A stretch of DNA of 64,000 bases from assembly GCA_937120475.1 (NCBI GenBank), contig CAKZJV010000007.1, forward strand, positions 2,062,068 through 2,126,067. The letters are read 5' to 3'. Under the pieces are notes generated by a model. It ran no database searches. It had not been told where the DNA came from and saw only the letters and a program-made list of their open reading frames with translations. The first letter of the stretch is position 1; the number at the start of each line of letters is the position of its first letter. The translations under genes and the position numbers were made by a program. Positions 54,924 to 64,000 of the stretch are shown piece by piece. Origin of the DNA: an uncultured Cryomorphaceae bacterium. Lineage in GTDB: Bacteria; Bacteroidota; Bacteroidia; Flavobacteriales; Schleiferiaceae.

Positions 54924-55439
54924 TTAAGACGGGTCCACCAAAAACAAAGGCTGGTCGTATTCAACCGGAGTTTGGTCATCAGCAAGGATTTTTACCACCT
55001 TACCCGAGATTTCGCTTTCAATTTCATTGAAGAGCTTCATAGCCTCGATAATGCAAACTACATCTCCGGTTTTGATTTCGTCACCCACATTAACAAACAG
55101 TTCCTTATCGGGTGAGGGCCTGCGGTAAAAAGTACCAATCATGGGAGATTTTATGGCAATATACCTGGAGTCATCTTCTTCCTGAGATTTAGAGCCCGAG
55201 GTACCGGCACTTTCATTAGTTGCAACGGGTGCGGCCGAAGGCTGAGATGCTGGTGCAGGGCTTGGCGCTGCAGCAGGCATTTGGGGCATGGATATTACCT
55301 GTGGTACCTGCCCTTCATTGTGCTTATAGGCCGCATCGGTTTTAATGTTGATTTTAAAATCTTCGGTTTCGAGATTTACTTCAGCGGCACCGGAGCGGGC
55401 CACAAACTTTATTAGGTTTTGTATTTCTTTAATATCCAT
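54924..55439 (-). CDS. accB: biotin carboxyl carrier protein
   Basis: 171 residues. The N-terminal 'KEIQNLIKFVARSGAAEVNLETEDFKI' and Ala/Pro-rich linker (~45-85) are followed by the biotinyl domain 'KSPMIGTFYRRPSPDKELFVNVGDEIKTGDVVCIIEAMKLFNEIESE', in which the Lys of EAMK is biotinylated. Partner of AccC directly downstream. Confidence 0.95.
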   Translation of the reverse strand: MDIKEIQNLIKFVARSGAAEVNLETEDFKINIKTDAAYKHNEGQVPQVISMPQMPAAAPSPAPASQPSAAPVATNESAGTSGSKSQEEDDSRYIAIKSPMIGTFYRRPSPDKELFVNVGDEIKTGDVVCIIEAMKLFNEIESEISGKVVKILADDQTPVEYDQPLFLVDPS

Positions 55440-55480
55440 TGCTGGTTGTTTAAAGGTTGCTTAACAAATCTATTAAAATA

Positions 55481-56476
55481 TCAAGAGGGGTCGTATGCCC
55501 ATTTCAGGTAAACGGAACCCCAGGTAAAGCCACCGCCAAATGCGGAGAAAATAAGGTTATCTCCCTTTTTGAGTTCATTTTCATAATCCCATAAACAGAG
55601 GGGGAGGGTGCCGTTGGTAGTGTTGCCGTAACGATGAATATTCAACATCACCTTATCAGGTCCGATACCCATACGGTTGGCCGTAGCATCTATAATTCTT
55701 TTATTGGCCTGATGCGGTACCAAAAAGGCTACGTCCTCGGCCGAAAGGTTGTTCCTATCCATAATGCGGGCTGAAACATCGGCCATATTGTTTACCGCAA
55801 ATTTAAAAACCTGCTGCCCTTCCTGGTGCACATAATGCTCCCTGTTGTCCACTGTTTCGTGGCTGGGCGGCCTCATGGAACCACCGGACTTTATATACAG
55901 GAACTCACGGCCGGCACCATCACTCCGCAATATTGAATCCTGCACACCGTAACCTTCATCATTGGGTTCCAAAAGCACGGCACCGGCTCCATCGCCAAAA
56001 ATAACACAGGTAGTACGGTCGGTATAATCAATAATGGATGACATTTTATCGCCTCCTACTACGATCACCTTTTTGTGTTTGCCGGTTTCTATAAACTGGG
56101 AACCGGTAACCAAACCGTATAAAAAGCCTGAACAGGCAGATTGCAAATCAAAACTAAAGGCATTTTTAGCACCAATTTTTGTGGCTATGTAGGCAGCAGT
56201 TGATGCCACCGGCATATCAGGGGTGGTGGTGGAGCAAATTACCAGGTCTATTTCGCTGCCCTTGATTCCTCTTTTTTCAAGCAGCTCTTCCACGGCTTTT
56301 ATGGCCATAAAAGAAGTGCCTGCACCCTCTTCCTTTAAGATGCGCCTTTCTTTAATCCCGGTTCGTGTGGTGATCCATTCATCGGTGGTATCCACCATAG
56401 TTTCCAGGATCTTATTAGTAAGCCTGAACTCGGGAATATAACCTCCTATTGAAGTGATTGCTGCTTTTACTGCCAT
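55481..56476 (-). CDS. fabH: beta-ketoacyl-ACP synthase III
   Basis: 331 residues. Catalytic Cys in '[14 protein letters not shown]', His in '[22 protein letters not shown]' and Asn in '[13 protein letters not shown]' form the triad of FabH. It condenses a starter acyl-CoA with malonyl-ACP. Its start overlaps the plsX stop by one base; same operon as accB/accC. Confidence 0.96.
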   Translation of the reverse strand: MAVKAAITSIGGYIPEFRLTNKILETMVDTTDEWITTRTGIKERRILKEEGAGTSFMAIKAVEELLEKRGIKGSEIDLVICSTTTPDMPVASTAAYIATKIGAKNAFSFDLQSACSGFLYGLVTGSQFIETGKHKKVIVVGGDKMSSIIDYTDRTTCVIFGDGAGAVLLEPNDEGYGVQDSILRSDGAGREFLYIKSGGSMRPPSHETVDNREHYVHQEGQQVFKFAVNNMADVSARIMDRNNLSAEDVAFLVPHQANKRIIDATANRMGIGPDKVMLNIHRYGNTTNGTLPLCLWDYENELKKGDNLIFSAFGGGFTWGSVYLKWAYDPS

Positions 56477-57417
56477 TATTGAAATGCTTTCTTAATATGC
56501 CCGGCCAAATCGGCTTGTGCTATTTTTTCCGCAGCCAGAATCATATTGGTAATTGCTTTTGCACTGGAAACTCCGTGACCTAAAACAACGTTACCATTCA
56601 CACCTAAAACCGGTGTTCCACCATACTGTTCGTAATTCAACAAGCTAAGGTAATCATCCTGAACTTTCCTTTCTTCCAAAAGGCCGTAAAAACCTTCCGT
56701 GTGCTTCAAAAAAATATTGCCGGTAAAACCGTCACAAACGGTAACATTGGCCTGGCCATCGAAAAAATCACGGGCTTCAATATTGCCGATAAAATTTAGT
56801 GAACCATCCTGCTCGAGCAATTCATGGGCTCTTTGGTAAAGTTGATTTCCCTTTCCTTTTTCAGTTCCGGTATTCAAAAGGCCTACCCGGGTATCTTTTA
56901 TGCCCAACACACTTTGTGCGTAAACCACACCCAGGTGCGCAAACTGCACCATTAATTCCGGTTTGCAGTCAATATTAATGCCCACATCCAGTAACACATT
57001 TTTATCCCCATTTGGCAAGGGAAAGGCGGTGGCTACACAGGGCCTGGTAACCCCTGCAATAGGTTTAAGCAATTGCATGGCTCCCACCATAACAGCACCC
57101 GAGTGGCCGGCACTGGCCAACACATTGGCCTGACCCTGGGCCAGCATACCAAAACCCTTAACCAACGAAGAATCCGGCTTTTGCTGAAAAGCTTTGATGG
57201 CGTTTTCGTTCATTGCAATGTTTTGGGAGCAATGAACCACCGCCAGGCGCTCATCGGAAATCGAATGTTCGTTTATAAATTCATGGATGACCGATTGGTT
57301 TCCCAATAACAATAAGGAAGACTCCTGATGAAGCGAGGAAAGAACATTCCTCACCCCTTCTAAAGTAGTAAGGGGAGCATAATCTCCCCCCATAATGTCT
57401 ATAGCGATTTTAACCAT
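56476..57417 (-). CDS. plsX: phosphate acyltransferase
   Basis: 313 residues. '[19 protein letters not shown]' at the start, '[30 protein letters not shown]', '[26 protein letters not shown]' and '[18 protein letters not shown]' are the PlsX blocks. It makes acyl-phosphate from acyl-ACP for phospholipid synthesis. Sits between rpmF and fabH as in many bacteria. Confidence 0.96.
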   Translation of the reverse strand: MVKIAIDIMGGDYAPLTTLEGVRNVLSSLHQESSLLLLGNQSVIHEFINEHSISDERLAVVHCSQNIAMNENAIKAFQQKPDSSLVKGFGMLAQGQANVLASAGHSGAVMVGAMQLLKPIAGVTRPCVATAFPLPNGDKNVLLDVGINIDCKPELMVQFAHLGVVYAQSVLGIKDTRVGLLNTGTEKGKGNQLYQRAHELLEQDGSLNFIGNIEARDFFDGQANVTVCDGFTGNIFLKHTEGFYGLLEERKVQDDYLSLLNYEQYGGTPVLGVNGNVVLGHGVSSAKAITNMILAAEKIAQADLAGHIKKAFQ

Positions 57418-57455
57418 AAAAAGCGAAAGGCCCGGAGGGCTATTCTTCAGCTTTC

Positions 57456-57644
57456 TTAGGCTACCTCTTTTTCCATAACCACTTTACCCTTGTAGTAAAG
57501 CTTTCCTTCGTGCCAGTAAGCACGGTGATAGAGGTGCGGCTCACCGGTAGTAGGACAAACGGCTACAGTAGGCACTTCGGCCTTGTAGTGTGTTCTTCTT
57601 TTGTCTCTTCTCGTTTTGGACTGCTTGCGTTTAGGATGTGCCAT
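57456..57644 (-). CDS. rpmF: 50S ribosomal protein L32
   Basis: 62 residues. '[27 protein letters not shown]' is the L32 start; the zinc-ribbon Cys pairs of some L32 are partly lost (one Cys, '[29 protein letters not shown]'), as in other Bacteroidetes. Located between yceD and plsX, the classic arrangement. Confidence 0.95.
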   Translation of the reverse strand: MAHPKRKQSKTRRDKRRTHYKAEVPTVAVCPTTGEPHLYHRAYWHEGKLYYKGKVVMEKEVA

Positions 57645-57663
57645 TTCCTTATATTTCTAAAAA

Positions 57664-58185
57664 TTAATTTAACAGTGATTTTAGCTTATCCCACCGGGGA
57701 TCAGTTTCATTTTCATTTTTCTCCTGACTATTTCCGGGACTCATCTCCTCCAGCTTTTTAAGTACGTCCTTTCCCTTTTTGCCTTTGGCAACATCGGGAT
57801 GCACTTTTTTAAGCGGAACGGCCAAAACAGCCAGTTCATAAAGGTATTGAGCAACGTTTAGCTTATGCTCTGCCTGAGGAATGATTAAAATATCTTCCTG
57901 GGTATCATCGTAGGCCTCTCCAAACTTTACCACCAGCTCAATCTCATTTTTTAAATCAAGATCGAACCACTCATTGGTAATGTCGCATGGCACTTCAACG
58001 GTACCGTTTAGCGCAAAAACAAACTCAAGAGCGTTATTTTTCTTTTCCATCAAGGCCTTTACAAAAAGGTTAACCTTGCCGAATTCGTTATAGTCAAAAG
58101 CATCAAAGAACTCTTCACGAAGCTGAAAATCAAACTCGTGCTTCCCTAACTTCAACCCGGAAAATTGAATGTCAAATTCCTTCAT
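57664..58185 (-). CDS. yceD: YceD family protein (DUF177)
   Basis: 173 residues. 'IQFSGLKLGKHEFDFQLREEFFDAF', 'ALNGTVEVPCDITNEWFDLDLKNEIELVVKFGE' and 'LNVAQYLYELAVLAVPLKKVHP' followed by 'DPRWDKLKSL' are the DUF177 pattern (position of rRNA-synthesis-linked YceD). Directly upstream of rpmF, so it may help coordinate ribosome and lipid genes. Confidence 0.88.
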   Translation of the reverse strand: MKEFDIQFSGLKLGKHEFDFQLREEFFDAFDYNEFGKVNLFVKALMEKKNNALEFVFALNGTVEVPCDITNEWFDLDLKNEIELVVKFGEAYDDTQEDILIIPQAEHKLNVAQYLYELAVLAVPLKKVHPDVAKGKKGKDVLKKLEEMSPGNSQEKNENETDPRWDKLKSLLN

Positions 58186-58248
58186 CGTGCTCGTTATCCC
58201 TCAAAAAGTTAGAGCCCGCAAAGGTAAAAAATATTTTGATTGAACAAG

Positions 58249-59304
58249 TTAATCTTCTTTCTTTCCCCGATTGGTTTTCAAAGGATTGCTATTAATCTCC
58301 TTACTCACCTTTCTTTTAGCGATAAGATCGCAGGCCAGAAGCACAGCTTCGCGGAATGAAGATTCATTGGCCATCCCTTTTCCGGCAATGTCAAAACCGG
58401 TTCCGTGGTCGGGACTGGTGCGTATAATACTAAGGCCAGCCGTATAATTAATGCCTTTGCCAAAAGAAAGACCCTTGAAGGGGATCAATCCCTGGTCATG
58501 ATACATGGCGAGTACCGCATCAAACTTTTTATGGCTTTGCCCACCAAAAAAGCTGTCGGCAGGATAGGGACCGAAAGCCGGGATGCCCTGATCCAAGGCT
58601 TTTTGCACTGCCGGGGCCACTATTCGATCGTCTTCATCACCAATTAAACCATGATCACCGGCATGAGGATTTACGGCCAAAACCGCAATCCTGCCTTTAG
58701 TGATATGAAAATCTTGTTTAAGGCATTGGTAAACATCGCGAAGTTTATTCAAAATAAGTTCGCTGCTTAGTTTTTGAGCTACTTCCACCAAAGGAATATG
58801 CACCGTGGCCAGTGCCATTCGCATTTCTTCACTCACCATCAGCATAGTAGCCTTTCCTTTGAAACGGTCTTCCAGGTAATCCGTATGACCGGAAAATTTA
58901 AACTCTTCACCTTGAATAGTAGCTTTATGAATAGGAGCGGTTACCAGCGCATCAATGCTCCCGACATCCAACTCGTTGCAAGCCGCCTGTAAAGACAGGA
59001 AGGCATACCGACCCACCTCTTTATTTTCCTGCCCTAACTCCAGGTTCACATTATCCTTCCAGCAGTTTAAAAGATTAATCTTCCCCGGAATTACCTTATC
59101 CATATGGTGAATAGCCTGAAAATTAAACTGGTTTATCCCGAGTGCATTTCGGTGGTAGGACATGGTTTTTGAAGAGCCGAAGATTACCGGGGTACAAAAT
59201 TCCAGCATCTCGGGTTCGCTGAAAGTTTTCATGATCACTTCCGGGCCAATACCATTCAGGTCGCCCACCGAAATTCCAATAAGGGGTTTCCTGCCCTCTT
59301 CCAT
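58249..59304 (-). CDS. pdxA: 4-hydroxythreonine-4-phosphate dehydrogenase
   Basis: 351 residues. 'IGISVGDLNGIGPEVIMKTF', 'LVTAPIHKATIQGEEFKFSGHTDYLEDRF', 'LAVNPHAGDHGLIGDEDDRIV' and 'AMYHDQGLIPFKGLSFGKGINYTAGLSIIRTSPDHGTGFDIAGKG' form the complete PdxA set with metal-binding His residues. It acts in the DXP-independent... four-carbon branch of vitamin B6 synthesis, oxidising 4-phosphohydroxythreonine. The start overlaps the pepA stop by one base. Confidence 0.95.
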   Translation of the reverse strand: MEEGRKPLIGISVGDLNGIGPEVIMKTFSEPEMLEFCTPVIFGSSKTMSYHRNALGINQFNFQAIHHMDKVIPGKINLLNCWKDNVNLELGQENKEVGRYAFLSLQAACNELDVGSIDALVTAPIHKATIQGEEFKFSGHTDYLEDRFKGKATMLMVSEEMRMALATVHIPLVEVAQKLSSELILNKLRDVYQCLKQDFHITKGRIAVLAVNPHAGDHGLIGDEDDRIVAPAVQKALDQGIPAFGPYPADSFFGGQSHKKFDAVLAMYHDQGLIPFKGLSFGKGINYTAGLSIIRTSPDHGTGFDIAGKGMANESSFREAVLLACDLIAKRKVSKEINSNPLKTNRGKKED

Positions 59305-60731
59305 TAACTGCGTTGTTTTAAAAATTGGTAGAGCAAACGAACGCCAACCCCGGTTCCTCCCTGCGGGCGGTACTCATGATCAGCCTTCAAAAAGGCCGGA
59401 CCGGCAATATCAAGGTGGATGTACGGGTAATCGGTAAACCGCTCCAGGAACTTTCCGGCTGTAATCGCTCCCGCTTCACGCCCTCCTATATTTTTTACAT
59501 CGGCAATGCTGGATTTGAGTAATTCGCTGTACTCATCCCAAAAGGGAAAACGGGCAATGCGCTCATAGCTTTCTTCGCCCGCCTTTTGCATCTGCATAAA
59601 ATAATCATCATCGGCATTACCCATAGCTACAATACCGTACTTACCGATAGCTACTGCTGCCGCCCCGGTTAAAGTTGCCACGTCAATTACGAGTTCGGGC
59701 TTGTATTTTTTGGCATAGGCGAGGGCATCGGCCAATAGCATACGTCCTTCAGCATCAGTATTCAGCACCTCTACGGTGGAGCCATCATACATTTTTATAA
59801 CATCGCCAGGTGTATAGGCCTTTTCGCCCGGGCGATTGTCGGTAGCAGGCACCAGGCCAATAATATGTAAGGGCAGTTTGGCCCTGGCAGCGGCAATCAT
59901 GGTTCCTATTACAGCTGCCGCCCCACCCATATCGCTTTTCATGGAATCCATAGAGTCAGCCGTAGGTTTAAGACTCAGTCCTCCGGTATCATACACCACC
60001 CCTTTACCCACCAGGATAATGGGTTTTTTGTTGTAGGGTTCAGAGGGTTGATGCTCCATAATGGTGAAAGTGGGTGGGTCCTGGCTACCTTTATTCACGG
60101 CCAGCAAACCTCCCATTTTCAGGGTTTCAATCTTTTTCTTGTTCAGCACCTCAACCTTAAACCCATACTTCTGCCCAGCCTTTTGGGCTTCTTTGGCCAG
60201 TTGCAATGCCGTAAGGTGGATAACGGGTTCATTGACCAGGTCACGAGCGGTAAATACTCCTTCAGTGATGGCTTCCAAATCATTCAGCACCTCTTGATTC
60301 ACACCTACCAGTTTCAATTCTTTCAAGGAGTTTTCCCGCGCCTTTTTATCGGAAAAGTATTTGTGAAAAGTGTAGCTGGCCAAGGTTAAGCCCTCGCTGA
60401 AAGCCACTACATTCAGGTTACTGGAAAGGCTTTCAATGGTAGTGCTTTTGGCCTTTTCTTTACTCAGTTCTTTAAATACCCGTACCCCGGCAATGCGTTG
60501 TTGCTCTCTTAAAGTGGAGGCAGCCTTATCAGTTTTTGGGAGGTGTACCAAAATCCATTGGGCAGAGTAACGGTTTAAGCGGACCACTGAAAAGCTTTCA
60601 TCCTTACGGAATTTTTGCAGGTAAGCCCCTTCCTCTTTGTTCAGTTGGAGCGAACTTAATTCTTCGGGTTTCGAATAGAGATAGACCGCAAATTCTGCCT
60701 TGCCGGATGACTTTACCTTGCTAAACTTCAT
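59304..60731 (-). CDS. pepA: M17 leucyl aminopeptidase
   Basis: 475 residues from ATG at 60731 (a GTG at 60758 is farther out and coincides with the -7 box). 'VGKGVVYDTGGLSLKPTADSMDSMKSDMGGAAAVIG' (metal Lys and Asp), and 'NTDAEGRMLLADALAYA' (the NTDAEGR signature) show an active M17 cytosolic metallopeptidase. Removes N-terminal residues from peptides. Heads the leftward pepA-pdxA-yceD-rpmF-plsX-fabH-accB-accC cluster. Confidence 0.93.
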   Translation of the reverse strand: MKFSKVKSSGKAEFAVYLYSKPEELSSLQLNKEEGAYLQKFRKDESFSVVRLNRYSAQWILVHLPKTDKAASTLREQQRIAGVRVFKELSKEKAKSTTIESLSSNLNVVAFSEGLTLASYTFHKYFSDKKARENSLKELKLVGVNQEVLNDLEAITEGVFTARDLVNEPVIHLTALQLAKEAQKAGQKYGFKVEVLNKKKIETLKMGGLLAVNKGSQDPPTFTIMEHQPSEPYNKKPIILVGKGVVYDTGGLSLKPTADSMDSMKSDMGGAAAVIGTMIAAARAKLPLHIIGLVPATDNRPGEKAYTPGDVIKMYDGSTVEVLNTDAEGRMLLADALAYAKKYKPELVIDVATLTGAAAVAIGKYGIVAMGNADDDYFMQMQKAGEESYERIARFPFWDEYSELLKSSIADVKNIGGREAGAITAGKFLERFTDYPYIHLDIAGPAFLKADHEYRPQGGTGVGVRLLYQFLKQRS

Positions 60732-60757
60732 CAGTGTTAATTTGTTAAATTTGAGCA

Positions 60758-60765
60758 CAAAAGTA
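60758..60765 (-). promoter_or_regulatory. -7 box TACTTTTG upstream of pepA
   Basis: TAnnTTTG on the minus strand, 26 bases before the pepA ATG. Confidence 0.45.
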
Positions 60766-60878
60766 TTACTATTTGAAGCAACCTTTTAATTGGCTTGGCA
60801 TCCAACAAAATAAGCGCTTCGTATTTGAGTTATAAACTCGTAATGCATAAAAACGTTTGACTGGACTAACCCTTTTCA

Positions 60879-63578
60879 ATGAAGAAACTCCTACTGTCTT
60901 TTTTATTCTTCTGGTTGTCTTTTCAGCTTTACGCTACCCATAACCGGGCAGGCGAAATTACCTATCAATGGCTGGGAGGTACAACTTACAAGGCTATTAT
61001 TACAACGTACACTAAAGAGTCTGTTACCGCAGACCGTTGTGACCTGGAGCTCTTTTGGGGTGACGGCAACAGTTCCATATTACCGCGAATTAACGGCCCT
61101 ACCGGAGGTTGCGGGCCGGATAGGCGTATGGGTGAGTCGCTGGGCAATGATATCCAAAAGAACATTTATGAAGGTACCCATACCTACGCTACGGCCTCAG
61201 GGCCGGAAGGCTATATCCTCCATTTTGAGGACCCCAACCGAAACGCAGGTGTCAACAACATTGTACAATCCATCAACGTACCCTTTTACGTTCAAACGGA
61301 ACTTTTTATAGCACCCAGCTTAGGGGGTAACAACTCGCCACAACTTTTAAATCCTCCCATAGACGATGGTTGTGTAAACCAAGTTTTTGAGCATAACCCC
61401 GGGGCGTTTGATATTGACGGGGACAGCCTCTCTTATCGTCTGGTACTTTGCCGAACCACGGATGGACGCGAAATTCCAACCATTTACGATCCCCAATATG
61501 TAATGGATAGCCTGGAGATTGATCCGGCCACCGGAGACATGCGCTGGGAGGTTCCCCGCAGTGCCGGGCAATTCAATTTTGCGATACAGATTGAGGAGTT
61601 TCGGAAAACCGCCAATGGCGGCTATTTTAAAATAGGTTACGTTACCCGCGACCTACAGGTGGATATCCTTAGCTGCAACAACCAACCTCCGCAAATTCAG
61701 CCGGTGGGGCCCTTTTGTGTGGAGGCAGGAACTTCGCTTGACTTTACCGTAACAGCCACTGATCCGGATAATGACCCGGTATCACTCACGGCTTTTGGTG
61801 GACCTTTTGTTACCACAAGTCCCGCGCAATTTACCGGTAATAATTCCACCTCACCCGCCCCGGTGCCCCGTGTAGAAGCTTTTCGTTGGAATACCGTTTG
61901 CGCACACGTAAGAAGCCAGCCTTACTACGTTACTTTTGAAGCCAGGGATAATCCACGAAATTCAAATCAAATTCCTTTGGTCGATATCTACACGACTGAA
62001 ATAACCGTGGTGGCCCCTGCACCCCGTAATCCACAGGCGGTAGCGCAAAGTTCCTTTATTGATTTAAGTTGGGACCAAAGCATTTGTCAGCAAGCCATTG
62101 GTTACCGCCTTTACAGGCGAGAGGACAGTTTTGGATTTGTTCCGGCTGAATGTGAAACCGGTGTTCCTGAATATACGGGCTATAAGCTGATTGCCGATAT
62201 CGAAGGACTGGCAAACTCTACTTATCAGGATAGTGAAGACCTGAAACGTGGAGTGCGGTATTGTTATATGGTTATTGCTTATTTTGAGGATGGCTCCGAG
62301 AGTTATGCCTCAATAGAGTTTTGTGCCGCACTGCCTCTTTCCTTGCCCTTAATGACCAATGCCGATGTGTTGACCACCGATGCCTCCAATGGTAAAATTG
62401 ATGTAAGCTGGACTCCACCACCCGTGATCGATTCAAACAACTTTCCTCCTCCTTACGGCTATGTGCTGTACCGCGCAACCGGCCTGGACGGCACCGACTT
62501 TCAGTCCCTTGGAACATTTAATGGCCTGCTGGATACCAATTATACCGACTCCATCCTGAATACCCGTGATACCTCCTATCGCTATACGGTAGATTTTCTT
62601 TTCGGCCCCAATCAGGATACAGCCGGACGTGCTGACCCCGGAAGCTCCGTGTACCTGGAGGCTACCGGTTTTGATGAAGGCGTTCTGCTGGACTTTACCC
62701 ATAATACCCCCTGGTTAAATTTCCTATATGAGATTTACCGGGAAGACTCGCCCGGAAGTGGGAACTTTATTTTAATCGACTCCTCTAATACGGACAGTTA
62801 CAGCGATACCGGACTGGTTAACGGTGACACCTACTGCTACAAGGTTCAGGCATACGGCCGTTACACCGCCAGCAATATGCTACCTATGCCCTTGCTGAAT
62901 TTTTCGCAGGAAATATGTGCCATGCCCAGGGACACCAATGCTCCCTGTGCCCCGCAGGTTACAGCTACCTATAATTGTGTGGAAGACTCTTTGTTGCTGG
63001 AATGGCGAAATCCTGCAAACCCGGAATGCAAAAACGACATTGCTCAATACCGGATCTATTATAAACCCAGCCCGGAAGACGATTTTCCCGAAGAGCCTTT
63101 TCTGGTTTTATCGGCTAGCGACACCACTTACCTGATTACACGCTCGAATGACGGGCCGCCTATTACAGGATGTTACGCCATTACGGCCGTGGATGATGCG
63201 GACCAGGATGCGGGGGGTACCGCCAATGAAAGTTTGTTCAGTGAAGTTACGTGTGCAGAGTCCTGCCCATTGATCGAGTTTCCCAATGTATTTACACCCA
63301 ACGGGGATGGCTCCAACGATGTTTTTACCGCTATTTCCTCCAAAGATATCCGGGAGTTGCGCATCTCCATCTATAACCGCTGGGGTACGCGTGTTTATCA
63401 AACCAATAATGCCCAGGAGTTTCTGAACAATGGTTGGGATGGTTCCGATGCCAGCACGGGCGGCCAATGTGCGGATGGGGTTTATTACTACATCTGTAAA
63501 TACACTCCTTTCAGTATAGGCGAGGTTCGCGAGCAACAAGCTACCGGCTTTGTACATTTGTTCCGTAACAGTAATTAA
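60879..63578 (+). CDS. gliding-motility-associated C-terminal domain (CHU_C) protein
   Basis: 899 residues. Signal 'MKKLLLSFLFFWLSFQLYA', then 'THNRAGEITYQWLGGTTYKAIITTYT', similar to the start of the 51080 protein. The middle has 'VTATDPDNDPVSLTA' (cadherin-like) and at least three fibronectin-III-like repeats ('IDLSWDQS', 'IDVSWTPP', 'LLLEWRNP'). The tail 'EFPNVFTPNGDGSNDVFTAI...IYNRWGTRVYQ...GWDGSDASTGGQCADGVYYYICKY..GFVHLFRNSN' is a CHU_C T9SS sorting domain. Probably a large surface adhesin or filament. Confidence 0.92.
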   Translation: MKKLLLSFLFFWLSFQLYATHNRAGEITYQWLGGTTYKAIITTYTKESVTADRCDLELFWGDGNSSILPRINGPTGGCGPDRRMGESLGNDIQKNIYEGTHTYATASGPEGYILHFEDPNRNAGVNNIVQSINVPFYVQTELFIAPSLGGNNSPQLLNPPIDDGCVNQVFEHNPGAFDIDGDSLSYRLVLCRTTDGREIPTIYDPQYVMDSLEIDPATGDMRWEVPRSAGQFNFAIQIEEFRKTANGGYFKIGYVTRDLQVDILSCNNQPPQIQPVGPFCVEAGTSLDFTVTATDPDNDPVSLTAFGGPFVTTSPAQFTGNNSTSPAPVPRVEAFRWNTVCAHVRSQPYYVTFEARDNPRNSNQIPLVDIYTTEITVVAPAPRNPQAVAQSSFIDLSWDQSICQQAIGYRLYRREDSFGFVPAECETGVPEYTGYKLIADIEGLANSTYQDSEDLKRGVRYCYMVIAYFEDGSESYASIEFCAALPLSLPLMTNADVLTTDASNGKIDVSWTPPPVIDSNNFPPPYGYVLYRATGLDGTDFQSLGTFNGLLDTNYTDSILNTRDTSYRYTVDFLFGPNQDTAGRADPGSSVYLEATGFDEGVLLDFTHNTPWLNFLYEIYREDSPGSGNFILIDSSNTDSYSDTGLVNGDTYCYKVQAYGRYTASNMLPMPLLNFSQEICAMPRDTNAPCAPQVTATYNCVEDSLLLEWRNPANPECKNDIAQYRIYYKPSPEDDFPEEPFLVLSASDTTYLITRSNDGPPITGCYAITAVDDADQDAGGTANESLFSEVTCAESCPLIEFPNVFTPNGDGSNDVFTAISSKDIRELRISIYNRWGTRVYQTNNAQEFLNNGWDGSDASTGGQCADGVYYYICKYTPFSIGEVREQQATGFVHLFRNSN

Positions 63579-63583
63579 GCGCA

Positions 63584-64000
63584 ATGTTTACCGGTATTAT
63601 TGAAACGATGGGCGAGGTGCGTCACATTGAAAAAGAAGGTGGCAACGTTCACTTTACCCTTTCATCCTCCATCAGTCACGAATTAAAAATCGATCAGAGC
63701 GTTGCTCATAACGGGGCTTGTCTTACGGTGGTGAGTATGGCCGGAGATACCTATACGGTGACGGCCATAGATGAAACCCTATCCAAAACCAACCTCAGCG
63801 ATCTGGAAGTAGGCCATTTTGTAAACCTGGAGCGATGTACTCAAATCGGTAGCCGGCTGGACGGCCACATTGTGCAGGGACACGTTGATCAAACCGGGCT
63901 TTGCACCCGCGTTGAAAAACTGGACGGTAGTTGGAAATATCACTTTAAATACCAGCCCGACCCGCAGCACGTAACGGTTGAGAAGGGATCGGTTTGCATT
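63584..64000 (+). CDS. ribE: riboflavin synthase alpha subunit, 3' partial
   Basis: 139 codons to the window edge. 'MFTGIIETMGEVRHIE' is the invariant MFTGI start; 'VAHNGACLTVVSM' and 'NLERCTQIGSRLDGHIVQGHVDQTG' are the first lumazine-binding repeat, and the second repeat is cut off. It dismutates two 6,7-dimethyl-8-ribityllumazine to riboflavin. Starts five bases after the CHU_C gene stop; the following part lies outside the window. Confidence 0.95.
   Translation, partial: MFTGIIETMGEVRHIEKEGGNVHFTLSSSISHELKIDQSVAHNGACLTVVSMAGDTYTVTAIDETLSKTNLSDLEVGHFVNLERCTQIGSRLDGHIVQGHVDQTGLCTRVEKLDGSWKYHFKYQPDPQHVTVEKGSVCI

Overview
The window reads as the chromosome of a gliding-type Bacteroidota, most likely a member of the Flavobacteriales. 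The evidence is: five secreted proteins with type IX secretion (T9SS) C-terminal sorting domains plus a hydrolase with a probable one; two of these carry the gliding-motility-associated (CHU_C) form. Promoter -7 boxes follow the Bacteroidetes TAnnTTTG pattern. A DUF6427/DUF6341/purD neighbourhood, an HU-CCDC81/SPOR protein and an ECF sigma factor paired with a membrane/beta-barrel protein also fit. No rRNA, tRNA, CRISPR array or insertion sequence was recognised.

Layout. 1-4817: two large T9SS cargo proteins, the first cut by the window start. 4824-11200: a compact, almost gap-free leftward operon of mostly small genes. It encodes a HUH rolling-circle replication initiator, an SSB, a short HerA/FtsK-like ATPase, an LPD1-type metallopeptidase-like protein and several HTH or helical proteins. 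This looks like an integrated rolling-circle plasmid or ssDNA-phage-like element without a visible integrase or capsid gene. 11201-12406: a gene-poor control or junction region with several inverted repeats, including a roughly 107-nt long imperfect hairpin, then a 47-residue protein and a small lipoprotein. 12407-23239: housekeeping genes (nadD, gmk, yicC, DMT transporter, gamma-family PLP enzyme, SDR, yebC, carboxyltransferase, menB) and some secreted unknowns.

23565-26736 is the most striking functional unit. It is an SdpC/SdpA/SdpB-type antimicrobial peptide operon, with an intrinsic terminator between the toxin gene and the maturation genes. A membrane protein with a PH-like tail (candidate immunity) and a DCC-family thiol oxidoreductase follow. 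26757-45395 is mixed: a secreted hydrolase, TlpA-like redoxin, DUF4173, flavin oxidoreductase, LEA-like protein, purine nucleoside phosphorylase with two arsenosugar-type glycosyltransferases, dprA, a T9SS protein, the ECF sigma/anti-sigma pair, HU-CCDC81/SPOR, thioesterase, purD and DUF2254.

45515-64000 holds gdhA, gatC, plsC, trpS and lepA; two CHU_C proteins; a leftward lipid/ribosome cluster (pepA, pdxA, yceD, rpmF, plsX, fabH, accB, accC) that supplies malonyl-CoA and starts fatty acid and phospholipid synthesis; and the start of riboflavin synthase at the right edge. Start codons were moved inward where the longest frame began at a GTG or TTG with a better ATG or signal peptide downstream. 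All family names come from reading motifs by eye; no database search was possible.
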